A stretch of 64,000 bases of DNA from Clostridia bacterium. GTDB taxonomy: Bacteria > Acidobacteriota > Terriglobia > Terriglobales > Acidobacteriaceae. The notes under the pieces were generated by a model, which had not been told where the DNA came from, did no database searches, and saw only the letters and a list, made by a program, of their open reading frames with translations. Position 1 is the stretch's first letter. Every line of letters starts with the position of its first letter. Of the stretch, positions 54,287-63,411 are shown one piece after another. The stretch lies in contig DATMYA010000022.1 in assembly GCA_035561135.1 (NCBI GenBank), positions 1 through 64,000 on the forward strand, written 5' to 3'. The position numbers and the translations under genes are program-made.

Positions 54287-55568
54287 GTGCATCGCCATCG
54301 CCCACCTCTTTTGTCCCCTTCACCTGTCCGTAAATCGCCATTACTGAGGATTGTGTTCACCCTGCTTCTGCTCGTCTTTCTCACTGCCTGTGGCGATAAT
54401 TCCAACTCGACCAATCAGCCGACGGGAAACACTCCAACTCCTGCACCCATTCCAAGTCCGGCTCCAGTTCCCAATCCGACTCCCGTACCCACTCCAACCC
54501 CCGCGCCAGTGTTGCCTGCGAGATTTATCTATACGCGGGAGCCCAGCAATCAGATCGATATTGGAGCTATACAGGCAGGCGGAAGGCTCACGTCTGGAAG
54601 TAAACCAATTCTGCTCGGCGATGTCGTGTTCGTCATCTCCCTAGTTGCACTGCCGAGTGGGAAATTCCTGTATGGCAGTGGGATATCGAGCTCTTCATTC
54701 GGAGAACCATTCGGTAAGAATCAAATTGGAGAGTTCCGAATCGAGAGCACTGGAGGTTTGACGCAACTGCCTGGCTCGCCGATCGACCTGCCCATGGGTG
54801 CGGGAGTGCTGCTTGTTGACCCTGGCGGGCGGTTCCTCTTCATGCGGCTCGACAGGATCTGGGATACGTGGTCTGTGGATGCAAACACAGGTCAGCTTAC
54901 GGAAGTTGGCACTTCAGGAACAGCAGGCACTGGGTTCCAGCCCGCAATCAGTCACGATGGAAAATTCCTATTCAATATCGACACTAGCAATGTGGAGAAC
55001 AAGCAGGTCGTCGTTGACGCCGTGGATACAAATGGCACGGCTACGCCTGTTGCTGGGTCTCCATTTTCAACGGATAGCGCTAACACGCCATCCGCAGTCG
55101 CTGTCTCGCCACTTGGAAATTTCGTGTTTGTAACTAACTTCCACGACACGGGACCAATCGTGTCCCCTCCAACGAATGGCGACATCAGCGTGTTCTCACT
55201 CGCCAGAGATGGATCATTGACCCCGGTGCCCGGTTCACCGTTCCCCGCCGGACTCAACCCGGGCGGACCGGTCATCACACCGGATGGCAAGTTCCTCTAC
55301 ATTCGGGCATCACAGGCTGACGGAGCGGATGAAATCGAAGGTTTCAGCATTGCAAGCTCGGGTGCTCTCGCCCCGCTCGCGAATAATCCGCAGGCTACTG
55401 GTTTCATAGAGGCAGGAATCGCAATGGATCGATCCGACTGGAGATTTTCTGTTCGTCGCCAGCGACAACGACACGAAGAGCTTTAGTCTCGACCCTGCGA
55501 CGGGTAAACTCACGCAGATTTCTGTTTCTACCCAGCTACGTGGGCCAATCATTGGCATTGCGCCGTGA
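54287..55568 (+). pseudogene. Beta-propeller lipoprotein gene with a 4-bp duplication frameshift
   Basis: Lipoprotein signal with lipobox LTAC (~residue 35), a Pro/Thr linker (TPTPAPIPSPAPVPNP), then a lactonase-like propeller (PSGKFLYGSG, PLGNFVFVTN, PDGKFLYIRA). Near the end GATC is duplicated (55427-55430 and 55431-55434). Removing one copy gives MDPTGDFLFVASDND and a natural end at 55568; as sequenced the frame ends at 55486 with an unrelated tail. The last blade is lost, so the protein is probably unstable. Confidence 0.75.
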
Positions 55569-55585
55569 TTGACCGTTGATACGAG

Positions 55586-56449
55586 CTACTCGAGTCGAAC
55601 GGAATCACCACGCCGAATCGTTCCCCCATGCAACACGGAGGCATAGACCCCAACGTTAGAGTGGTTGTGCTGCGCCGCTGTGCGCAGAATACCCGCATCG
55701 CTGGGGAGATCGCCTTGTGGCAGCGTGGTCATAACGCAGCGGGGACAAGGACCAGTGATCTTCACGCGTACGGCATCGCCGATGGCGAGCACGTGCCCGA
55801 TCCAGGCATTCTCGACAAAATCAATTTCGCTAGATGCCGCTTGTACCACGAGATTGGGCCGGAACCGTCGAGATTCAAAACGCCCTTGTGGATACAGCGT
55901 ACGCAACCTGTCGAGCGTCGCCGTAGTCAGCACATGCACTACTGCCGAGTCGAAGAACGTACCCTCAGGCAATCCGAACTCGGTGACTGTGTTCCGGTAA
56001 TCAAGGCCTTCGATGTCGGGCCAGTACTCCTCAGCCGTGGCCGCCGGCAGATCGGGTGCCGCGGAGTCAATCTTCTCGCGCTTGCCGTGTACGATCGCAT
56101 GAAGCGTTACGTCCCGCTGGAGCACCATCGATAGCTTCTGGTGGGCACCTGTGTCCTGACTATTGACGGTAGCGCCATCCGGCAGAGTGATTCGGACCGG
56201 CGGCGGCTTTTCCCCCCTCCGTGGAGCTTCTGCCAGCGTAGCGCGAAAGTCGAAAAGGCGCGGCCATTTCCGCGGGTTTTTGGCGCTTGCAACCTTCCCG
56301 TCAGCTCGGTCGATGAGAGCGTAAGCACGGTCTCCGAGCAGCCCTGCTTCGGTGATCTCGGAAGCATTCAGTTCCTCTCCCATCATGGACTTCACTGGGT
56401 ACCGCCAGAGAGAAACAATCGAACCTGAATTTGTTTGCACCGATGCCAT
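55586..56449 (-). CDS. MOSC-domain protein
   Basis: 287 residues. The N-terminal MOSC beta-barrel domain (LWRYPVKSMMGEELNASEI, LLGDRAYALID) is followed by a C-terminal MOSC domain with the conserved Cys in GPCPRCVMTTL. The family includes sulfur carriers for molybdenum cofactor and mARC/YiiM-type reductases that act on N-hydroxylated compounds. Substrate unknown. Confidence 0.88.
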   Translation of the reverse strand: MASVQTNSGSIVSLWRYPVKSMMGEELNASEITEAGLLGDRAYALIDRADGKVASAKNPRKWPRLFDFRATLAEAPRRGEKPPPVRITLPDGATVNSQDTGAHQKLSMVLQRDVTLHAIVHGKREKIDSAAPDLPAATAEEYWPDIEGLDYRNTVTEFGLPEGTFFDSAVVHVLTTATLDRLRTLYPQGRFESRRFRPNLVVQAASSEIDFVENAWIGHVLAIGDAVRVKITGPCPRCVMTTLPQGDLPSDAGILRTAAQHNHSNVGVYASVLHGGTIRRGDSVRLE

Positions 56450-56713
56450 GGTTGCACTCCATCCCGCTAGTCGCCGGTTATTGTGATGCGAAATCTCCTC
56501 AATGAAAACCGGCCAAGGCGACTGCCTCGATGGTCTCGCTATTCGGCGCTACCGAAGAAACTAATCCAGCACCTGGCTTTCATTCGCCAGAGCCGCTAGT
56601 CCGGAGTAGGCTGTACACCCGAAAAGTTTTCTGCGCGTCCCGGCAGCTTTGCACAAAAGAAGGGATGCGCACGTATTCGCCTAACAGGAACATACCTGGA
56701 CTGGAGCAATCCT

Positions 56714-57187
56714 ATGCATCACGCTGTGACCGCAATCGCTTTGCTGTTCGTTGTCGGCTTGATACCGGCGGCTTTGCATGCTGACGAATCGGAAGCCACC
56801 GAGGCAACGATCATTCGCATGGAGCGCGCCGCCCTTGATCGCTGGGGCAACGGTGATCCGGATGGTTTCCTGGAAATTTCGGCTCCGGACGTAACGTATT
56901 TTAATCCGTTTCAGAGTCGCCGTCTCAACGGGATTGGAGAACTGCGCAAGGTATACGACGAAGTGCGCGGCAAGATAAAACTCGACCGGTATGAATTAAT
57001 AGATCCCAAAGTGCAAGTCTGCGGAGATACTGCAATTCTCACGTTCAACTTCGTTTCTCACGGGAGCGAGGGAGTAATGCGCTGGAACACGACCGAAGTC
57101 TATCGGCTTAAAGATAGCCAGTGGCGCATCATCCATACTCATTGGTCTCTGATGCAGACTGCCAGCACGGCTTCACCGGAGAAATAA
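56714..57187 (+). CDS. Secreted SnoaL/NTF2-like (DUF4440) protein
   Basis: 157 residues with a signal peptide (IALLFVVGLIPAALHA). The mature part is an NTF2-like cone (ALDRWGNGDPDGFLEISAPDVTYFNP, then WRIIHTHWSLM). Such proteins form dimers that bind small molecules; no catalytic residues are evident. Confidence 0.8.
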   Translation: MHHAVTAIALLFVVGLIPAALHADESEATEATIIRMERAALDRWGNGDPDGFLEISAPDVTYFNPFQSRRLNGIGELRKVYDEVRGKIKLDRYELIDPKVQVCGDTAILTFNFVSHGSEGVMRWNTTEVYRLKDSQWRIIHTHWSLMQTASTASPEK

Positions 57188-57400
57188 CTGCTCAGGGTTA
57201 ACGGATGCTTTGCGCCAAGCATCTCCCGGTAAGCCAACCGGCGTAACCAGAGTCACATCTAGAGTTTAACGCTGTACGATTAACCTGTTGCGAAGGCCCC
57301 AACCAGTTAGGAGTTGTGTCGCGCGTAGCAGTCAGACTGAGTGCGCGATTGCGAGATGTCATTGAATCCACGCAGGCGCGCCCTGTGCCAGAAAGCCATA

Positions 57401-58219
57401 ATGACGAAACAAGCCAGAATCACGCTTGTTCTGTGCGTGATCGCTCTGCTGTCTGGGCAGCTTGCGTCTGCCGAGCGCGTTGAGCAACTGCGTCCGACGA
57501 ACTACCTAAACGATTTCGCTGGGGTTTTGAATGCTGCGGATCGTGAGCGAATCAATGCACTCTGCGCCGAACTCGATCGGAAAACGCAGGCGCAAGTAGC
57601 GGTCGTAACAATCCGCACTCTCGAAGGCGCGGAAGCATCGGACTTCGCAAACCGGCTTTTTAAACAGTGGGGCATTGGCGAGCGGAAGCGGGACCGCGGA
57701 GTTCTCGTTCTACTGGCAACCGAGGATCGCCGATATTGGATCGAGGTCGGGTATGGCCTTGAACCCATCCTTCCCGACGGCAAAGTGGGTGGCTTCGGCC
57801 GTGAGATTGTGCCGCAACTGCGGGAGAGCCGCTACGGCGATGCCCTCGTAATGCTTACAACCCGGATCGCCCAGACCATTGCCACAGATGCAGGAGTGGA
57901 GCTCACAGGCGTCCCGGCTCAACCCCGAACGACGCCCGCACCTGGCTCGGCTATCAACGTCCGCTCATTGTTGCCTCTCCTGCTGTTTTTCATTTTCTTT
58001 CTCTTGCCTGCGCTCTCAATGGTTCGCCGACGCGGGCGCTACGGTGACGGTTCCGGGGGATGCAGCGGTTGTTTGCTTCCTTTCCTGTTGGGAGGCTTTG
58101 GAGGTGGCGGCTCTCGCGATTGGGGCGGCGGCTTTGGCGGAGGAAGTTTTGGAGGCGGAGGGTTCGGCGGATTCGGTGGGGGACGCTCCGGCGGTGGCGG
58201 AGCAGGAGGCGGTTGGTAA
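57401..58219 (+). CDS. TPM-domain (YgcG-like) membrane protein
   Basis: 272 residues from ATG 57401. Signal peptide (LVLCVIALLSGQLASA), a TPM domain (YLNDFAGVLNAADRERINAL, QVAVVTIRTLEG, RGVLVLLATEDRRYWIEVGYGLE), one membrane helix (LLPLLLFFIFFLLPALSMV) and a Gly-rich C-terminal tail (FGGGSFGGGGFGGFGGG). TPM proteins act in envelope or photosystem repair and often sit beside LemA, as here. Confidence 0.88.
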   Translation: MTKQARITLVLCVIALLSGQLASAERVEQLRPTNYLNDFAGVLNAADRERINALCAELDRKTQAQVAVVTIRTLEGAEASDFANRLFKQWGIGERKRDRGVLVLLATEDRRYWIEVGYGLEPILPDGKVGGFGREIVPQLRESRYGDALVMLTTRIAQTIATDAGVELTGVPAQPRTTPAPGSAINVRSLLPLLLFFIFFLLPALSMVRRRGRYGDGSGGCSGCLLPFLLGGFGGGGSRDWGGGFGGGSFGGGGFGGFGGGRSGGGGAGGGW

Positions 58220-58221
58220 AC

Positions 58222-58950
58222 ATGGCGCAAGGCGAAAAGGTACAGCGCACTATCGACGAATTCGTATCGATGATGAAGACGAAAGCCGGCGAGAACCTGC
58301 TTTCCATGATTGTTTACGGATCGGCTGCGACAAACGAATACTCTGAGAAGTATTCGGACGTTAACATTCTCTGTGTGCTAGCACGACTCGATGGCGAGGA
58401 TCTGCGCAACATCGCATCCGCAATGCAGTGGTGGGAGCGGCACGGACGTGCTGCCTTGGTCTTATCGCTCGATGAACTCACGCGCTCGGCAGACGTCTTC
58501 GCCATTGAACTGCTCGATATCAAGGAGCATCACAGAATCCTGTACGGTCAGGACGTTGTCGCCGGCATCGAAGTCCCACTCACATTACATCGCATCCAAG
58601 TCGAGCGGGAGCTTCGGATGGCGCTAATTCGATTGCGGCAACGGTTCCTTTCCGGCGCACACGATCGACGTGCGCTTGTACAGCTATTGATTGCATCGTC
58701 TTCGACGTTCAACACCCTGCTCCGGCACGCATTGATTGCGCTCGGGCATACTCCGCCACAGAACCGTCACGAAGTCGCCGACGCAATTCAGACGGTGCTT
58801 GCGTCCGACATGTCGCCTCTGCGAACCGTCCTCGACGTTCGCGACGGAAAGATAACGGAGCGCAACCTTGATCCGGAAAAAGTCTTCGGAAGCTACCTCG
58901 ATGCGCTATCCGCAATTGTCGATAAAGTAGATCGCCAGCTATCGGCCTAG
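58222..58950 (+). CDS. Nucleotidyltransferase-fold protein
   Basis: 242 residues; ATG 58222 lies two bases after the TPM stop. The N-terminus has the polymerase-beta-type pattern MIVYGSAATNEYSEKYSDVNIL (GS followed by a D), with an Asn where a second Asp is usual (SDVN), so activity may be altered. The C-terminal half is helical (ALVQLLIASSSTFNTLLRHAL). Operon with TPM and LemA. Confidence 0.72.
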   Translation: MAQGEKVQRTIDEFVSMMKTKAGENLLSMIVYGSAATNEYSEKYSDVNILCVLARLDGEDLRNIASAMQWWERHGRAALVLSLDELTRSADVFAIELLDIKEHHRILYGQDVVAGIEVPLTLHRIQVERELRMALIRLRQRFLSGAHDRRALVQLLIASSSTFNTLLRHALIALGHTPPQNRHEVADAIQTVLASDMSPLRTVLDVRDGKITERNLDPEKVFGSYLDALSAIVDKVDRQLSA

Positions 58951-58972
58951 ATGTTGAAACCAAGGAGTGGAC

Positions 58973-59596
58973 ATGAAAATCGCTGCTGTGCTGCTGATCG
59001 TCATCCTCGTGGCGGCTTTGATGTTTGGCAGTACATTCATTGGCCGTCGAAACGAAATGGTTCGAAAGAACGAAAACGTAAAAACGGCGTGGTCGCAGGT
59101 TGACGTGGTGCTGCAACGCAGGGCTGATCTGATTCCCAACCTGGTCGAAACCGTTAAGGGTTTCGCGTCACAGGAGCAACAGGTATTCGGCGACATCGCC
59201 GCGGCACGCTCGTCATTGTTGTCGGCGCGCAGTCCAGAGGAGCGCATATCGGCCAATAACAGGCTCGATGGCGCACTGGGCCGCCTGCTTGCCGTAGTGG
59301 AAAACTATCCGCAGCTGCGATCGAACGAAAACTTTCTGCGCTTGCAGGATGAACTGGCGGGAACCGAAAACCGCATCGCCGTCGAGCGGCGCCGGTACAA
59401 CGAGACTTTGCAGGACTACAACACCTATCTCGGCTTATTTCCAAACAACATCATTGCGGGGATGTCGGGATTCTCGCGCAACAACGCTTACTTTGAGGCT
59501 GCTCCGGGATCACGGGAGACGCCCCGAGTGCAGTTCCCCGGTTCGACTCAACAGCAACGACAGGCTCCGCAGCAGCAGCCGCAGCCAGCAAAATAG
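58973..59596 (+). CDS. LemA-family protein
   Basis: 207 residues from ATG 58973, with AAGGAG six bases before it. An N-terminal membrane helix (VLLIVILVAALMFG), then the LemA helical bundle (VKTAWSQVDVVLQRRADLIPNLVETVKGF, NENFLRLQDELAGTENRIAV, FPNNIIAGM). The tail is Gln-rich. It probably works with the TPM protein encoded upstream. Confidence 0.93.
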   Translation: MKIAAVLLIVILVAALMFGSTFIGRRNEMVRKNENVKTAWSQVDVVLQRRADLIPNLVETVKGFASQEQQVFGDIAAARSSLLSARSPEERISANNRLDGALGRLLAVVENYPQLRSNENFLRLQDELAGTENRIAVERRRYNETLQDYNTYLGLFPNNIIAGMSGFSRNNAYFEAAPGSRETPRVQFPGSTQQQRQAPQQQPQPAK

Positions 59597-59629
59597 ATTT
59601 CCAAGTTAGAAACGGTGCGTGAACCGGCT

Positions 59630-62600
59630 CTAGTCGTACTGACCCGACTCGAATAGTTCCTCGATGCGGTAGCCCTCTGTCGACGCGGCAAGCGCACGTG
59701 CCCTCAAGGCTTCTTCCAATGCTCGCACCGCACGCGGATCAGGCGCTTCCTCCTCCACGATGGCAAGCATCTGACGAAGGGACATCCACCAGAGCAAAGT
59801 TTCAAACTGCTCTTTGACGAAGTACTTCACGCCCTCGTGTTCGTGGACACCAATGAACCACGCAACATCGGGATCGCCCAGCCAACTGAACGGAGTCGCT
59901 CCGCGCGGACCCGTTGAGTCAGACTGAAATACCCAGAAGGCATGCGCGAAGGCCGCTCGCACTCGTGCAGCCGCACGCCAGCTTTCCTCGGCTGTGAACC
60001 CAGCGGTCATGAAACTCGCCGCCATTGGTTCCCGCAAGCGCAATGCATCAAACAGTGCCGCCGCTGCATGTTCTGGATCGGCTGGGTCGTGGAGCGTTCC
60101 CAACGCGTCCATTGCACACCAGGCAAGTATCGTCGCCCACTTGCACGTAGCTTGCGCAGGTGTGTCCTTTACTTCCGGCAACACTTCCCTCGCCTCTTCA
60201 AGCCAAGCTGTCGAAAAGAGATGCTCAAGCGATGGCAGCTTGAGGGCCGCCGCTACGCGTCGCTCAAACAGTTCACCTGCGCTCTCAATGTCACTTAGCG
60301 ATGGTTTCAGTCCGATGGCTTTGCCGACGTCGCCGGACACGCACCGGCTCACCTCTTCGAGGAACACGTGCGCGCGTCCGCATGCGTCCGCGACAACGCC
60401 TCCGGGCAAAGCCTCTGCCAGAACCGGTTCGCCTGCAATCGCCTGCTCAGCCACGGATGCCGCCACACTCCGATCCAGCAACGTGCGTAGTGCGTCGTGT
60501 ACCGGTTTAAGTTCGAGCATGCGCTTCGCATCGTCGAGGCTTGAAACGCCCCGGCCAGCAAGCGAGTCGCAGAGCTGTCCCCAAATGTTCCCGGCAACCT
60601 CGTGAATATCGCGCCAGTCCACGAAAACCTGGTACCTGTACGCACCGAGTTCGATCCGCAATCCCCGCTCGCAAACGTCCTTCGCACGGCTCAGGTATTC
60701 AAGTCCAGTAGTGGAATCACGATAGGTCACAAACATGGAATCATCGCAGGACAATCCAAGAGCTTCGCCGATCGTGCGCTGTCGCAGGCGCTTTCCACCG
60801 TCCGGCAACTTCTCGGCTTGGGCGCAGGAGACGCGAACCCAGCCGCGTGTCTCAGCGTACTTGTTGTGATACACCACGAGGCCACGTTCATTACCCATCC
60901 GGTTCGAGTAAACAAACACGTCTTCGTTGGCCTGGCCGTCCTCGGTGTAGAAATCGTACAGCAGGAAATTTTGGACTTCCGCGAACAGTGCACGCCGATG
61001 CAGCAGCGGAGATATCTCGCGCTCGTGTCGTGAAACCAGCCACGAGTCCGGACTTTCATCGTGATAGGCGCGGCGATACTCCATTCCGTAGCGCTCTTTG
61101 TATCCCTCTATCTGCCCGTGCCCGAACATGGGAAGTCCCGGCAGTGTCGCCAGCAACGTGCATATTCCGAAGTACTTGTCGCCTTTACCGAACTGATCCA
61201 CGGCGGTTCGCTCGTCCGGGTTGTTCATGAAATTGACGTGGCGCTTCAGCACCTCGGGATCGAACTCAAGCGTGTTCTTGATGACACTGCGGTAATTCGC
61301 ATTCTCTTCATCGCGCAGCATGTTCATGAACGCGCTGTTGTACACGCGATGCATGCCGAGCGTGCGCACGAAATATCCTTCGAGCAACCAGAAGGCCTCG
61401 GCCAGCAGCAACGTGCCGGGGAGTTCTGCCGTAACGCGATCCACAACTTCGCGCCAGAACTCGGCCGGCATAGCCTTGTCGAACTCCGCCTTCGTCATCC
61501 CGTGCTCCGCACGCGACGGGATTGCGCCACCTGTTCCCGGCGCAGGAAACCAGAGGCGCTGGAAGTGCTGCTTGGTCAGGGTCATCGCGGCGTCGAAGCG
61601 GATGATCGGGAACAATCGCGCCACGTGAAGAATGGTCTGTATAAGGCCCTCGCGCACTTCGGCTTTCAGATAATTCAATTGCGCCGTATCGTTCCAGGGA
61701 TAGCTGGTGCCGTCGTTACCGTGATAGAAGTAGCGCGTGTCGCCCGTCCAGCGATCCTGGCGTCGAAAAACCACAGCCGCGTCCGTGCGCTCGTAATAGT
61801 GGTCCTCGATCTTGATCTCGACGCGCTCGTCGTTCGAGAGATCAGGCCCTTCAAAACGGTACGAGGGAAACGGACTGTACGGCAGCGACAGAAACCAGTC
61901 CGGGTGCTCGATCATCCAGCGAGAATCGATGCCCATGTGATTGGGCACCATGTCACTGGCAAGCCGGATTCCGCGCCTCCACGCGCGGTCGCGCAGGTTG
62001 ACATACGCTTGCTCGCCACCAAGGTCCTCGGCAATCGTGTAGTCGAACAGCGAATACGCTGACGCCACCGCGTCTGGATTGCCCGTCAATTGTTTGATCT
62101 TCTGCGATGCCCTGCTGCGCTCCCAGACTCCAATGAACCACACTGCGTTGAAACCGCGCCGCGCGAGCGTCTGTAGTTCTTCGTCGGGCACCTGGTCCAG
62201 CGTTTGAATGGGCCGGCCGTAAGCCTTCGATAATTGGTCGAGCCACACGTAAACGCTTTTTGCGATCATCACCGTGCGCGGCATCCAATCAACGTCCGGC
62301 GTGAACGCCTCGTACTCGTGGGCCGCAGATGAGTACTCCGGGACGGCCGCGGCACTTGAATCACCCAGCGTTTGGGGCGCTCCGAAATGTGCTCCCGGCG
62401 GATGGAACAACATCCAGGTGGCGGTCTCCTCTTCTTTGAGCACGTCAGCTGCCATGAGCAGGCGTTGCAGAGACTCGCCCAGATATCCGGCCCATCGCTT
62501 TCGAATGAACTCCAACTGCCCGCTCAACGATTGTGGGGAGGCCAATGCAGGAGCGCGCAGCACGTCAATAAAGTTCTGCTCTTCGGGGCCGAAACGCGGG

Positions 62601-63187
62601 CGCGTTTCGAAGTAGTCGCGGAGCGCGGAAGTGATCTTCGGATACGCCGTTACCGACGCCAGCGGAGCGTCGTCGAAGAGTTCTGCGAACGGCTCGAATG
62701 CGGGATTAGCATTTGCGAGCCACAGCATGAGCAATTCTTCAAGCGCCACCGCACGATGTGGCACGCCGCTCGATGTTCCTGACAACCACTCTGAAGCGCT
62801 GATTTTTTCAGCATAAACAGCGACTGGCGGAAATTGATCGGTAAAAGCCAGCAACGTGCGATCCAGCACGTTCCGGTCAAGCTTCGATCCGAACCAGTCC
62901 AGCGCGTCCAGCATCGCGCGTGGGTCACGCTGTTCGCGGTAACGCGCCACCATCGCATGGAGCACCTCATCAATCAACCCCATCGCGTTGAGCGCCCCGG
63001 CATGTATCGTGCGTTCCGGATGCCGCGCCGCATCCCGCTCCTGGTTCATGCGGTACGCGAACTCCCGCGTGGCCCCCAAATTGGCGAATACTACATTCCC
63101 CGCCAGCGTAAACAGAGCTTCCTCGAAGCGATAGCGATCGCGCGCTGCACGGGAGATATGAAATTCGAAATTGGGCGATGTGCTCAT
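59630..63187 (-). CDS. Large GH13-family alpha-amylase-like enzyme
   Basis: About 1185 residues (ATG 63187; a GTG at 63196 is possible). The catalytic barrel is in the centre: region I DMVPNHMG, region II IIRFDAAMTL with the nucleophile Asp, region III LLAEAFW with the acid/base Glu, and region IV FMNNPDE, where the usual HD is PD. The ~330-residue N-terminal and ~400-residue C-terminal parts are helical and unassigned. No signal peptide, so it is cytosolic; it likely acts on glycogen or maltosaccharides. The PD change may alter substrate binding. Confidence 0.85.
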   Translation of the reverse strand: MSTSPNFEFHISRAARDRYRFEEALFTLAGNVVFANLGATREFAYRMNQERDAARHPERTIHAGALNAMGLIDEVLHAMVARYREQRDPRAMLDALDWFGSKLDRNVLDRTLLAFTDQFPPVAVYAEKISASEWLSGTSSGVPHRAVALEELLMLWLANANPAFEPFAELFDDAPLASVTAYPKITSALRDYFETRPRFGPEEQNFIDVLRAPALASPQSLSGQLEFIRKRWAGYLGESLQRLLMAADVLKEEETATWMLFHPPGAHFGAPQTLGDSSAAAVPEYSSAAHEYEAFTPDVDWMPRTVMIAKSVYVWLDQLSKAYGRPIQTLDQVPDEELQTLARRGFNAVWFIGVWERSRASQKIKQLTGNPDAVASAYSLFDYTIAEDLGGEQAYVNLRDRAWRRGIRLASDMVPNHMGIDSRWMIEHPDWFLSLPYSPFPSYRFEGPDLSNDERVEIKIEDHYYERTDAAVVFRRQDRWTGDTRYFYHGNDGTSYPWNDTAQLNYLKAEVREGLIQTILHVARLFPIIRFDAAMTLTKQHFQRLWFPAPGTGGAIPSRAEHGMTKAEFDKAMPAEFWREVVDRVTAELPGTLLLAEAFWLLEGYFVRTLGMHRVYNSAFMNMLRDEENANYRSVIKNTLEFDPEVLKRHVNFMNNPDERTAVDQFGKGDKYFGICTLLATLPGLPMFGHGQIEGYKERYGMEYRRAYHDESPDSWLVSRHEREISPLLHRRALFAEVQNFLLYDFYTEDGQANEDVFVYSNRMGNERGLVVYHNKYAETRGWVRVSCAQAEKLPDGGKRLRQRTIGEALGLSCDDSMFVTYRDSTTGLEYLSRAKDVCERGLRIELGAYRYQVFVDWRDIHEVAGNIWGQLCDSLAGRGVSSLDDAKRMLELKPVHDALRTLLDRSVAASVAEQAIAGEPVLAEALPGGVVADACGRAHVFLEEVSRCVSGDVGKAIGLKPSLSDIESAGELFERRVAAALKLPSLEHLFSTAWLEEAREVLPEVKDTPAQATCKWATILAWCAMDALGTLHDPADPEHAAAALFDALRLREPMAASFMTAGFTAEESWRAAARVRAAFAHAFWVFQSDSTGPRGATPFSWLGDPDVAWFIGVHEHEGVKYFVKEQFETLLWWMSLRQMLAIVEEEAPDPRAVRALEEALRARALAASTEGYRIEELFESGQYD

Positions 63188-63344
63188 GCGTTCCACTTGG
63201 CAAGTGTACTAAAGCGTCCTGATCAGATGTGGTGCTTGAATTCCAAGAGGCCTCAAAGACCAAAGACAATTACAGGGGAAACCTCTGCCGAAACGAACCC
63301 AACGGGTGCTTGCTGCACCTCGGTTCGCGAAAAGCCACAATTGA

Positions 63345-63381
63345 AAATGGGTGTCTGGCATTGGACACCGGACACCCATTT
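63345..63381 (-). terminator. Terminator of the dipeptidase gene
   Basis: AAATGGGTGTC and GACACCCATTT form a perfect 11-bp stem with a 15-base loop, 31 bases past the dipeptidase stop, with A/T tracts on both sides. Confidence 0.65.
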
Positions 63382-63411
63382 AACCTTGTCGCTGTTCAAC
63401 AATACCGGGAC

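Noticed and set aside
61061..62062. A 333-codon frame antisense to the GH13 gene
   Set aside because: A shadow frame opposite the conserved catalytic barrel.
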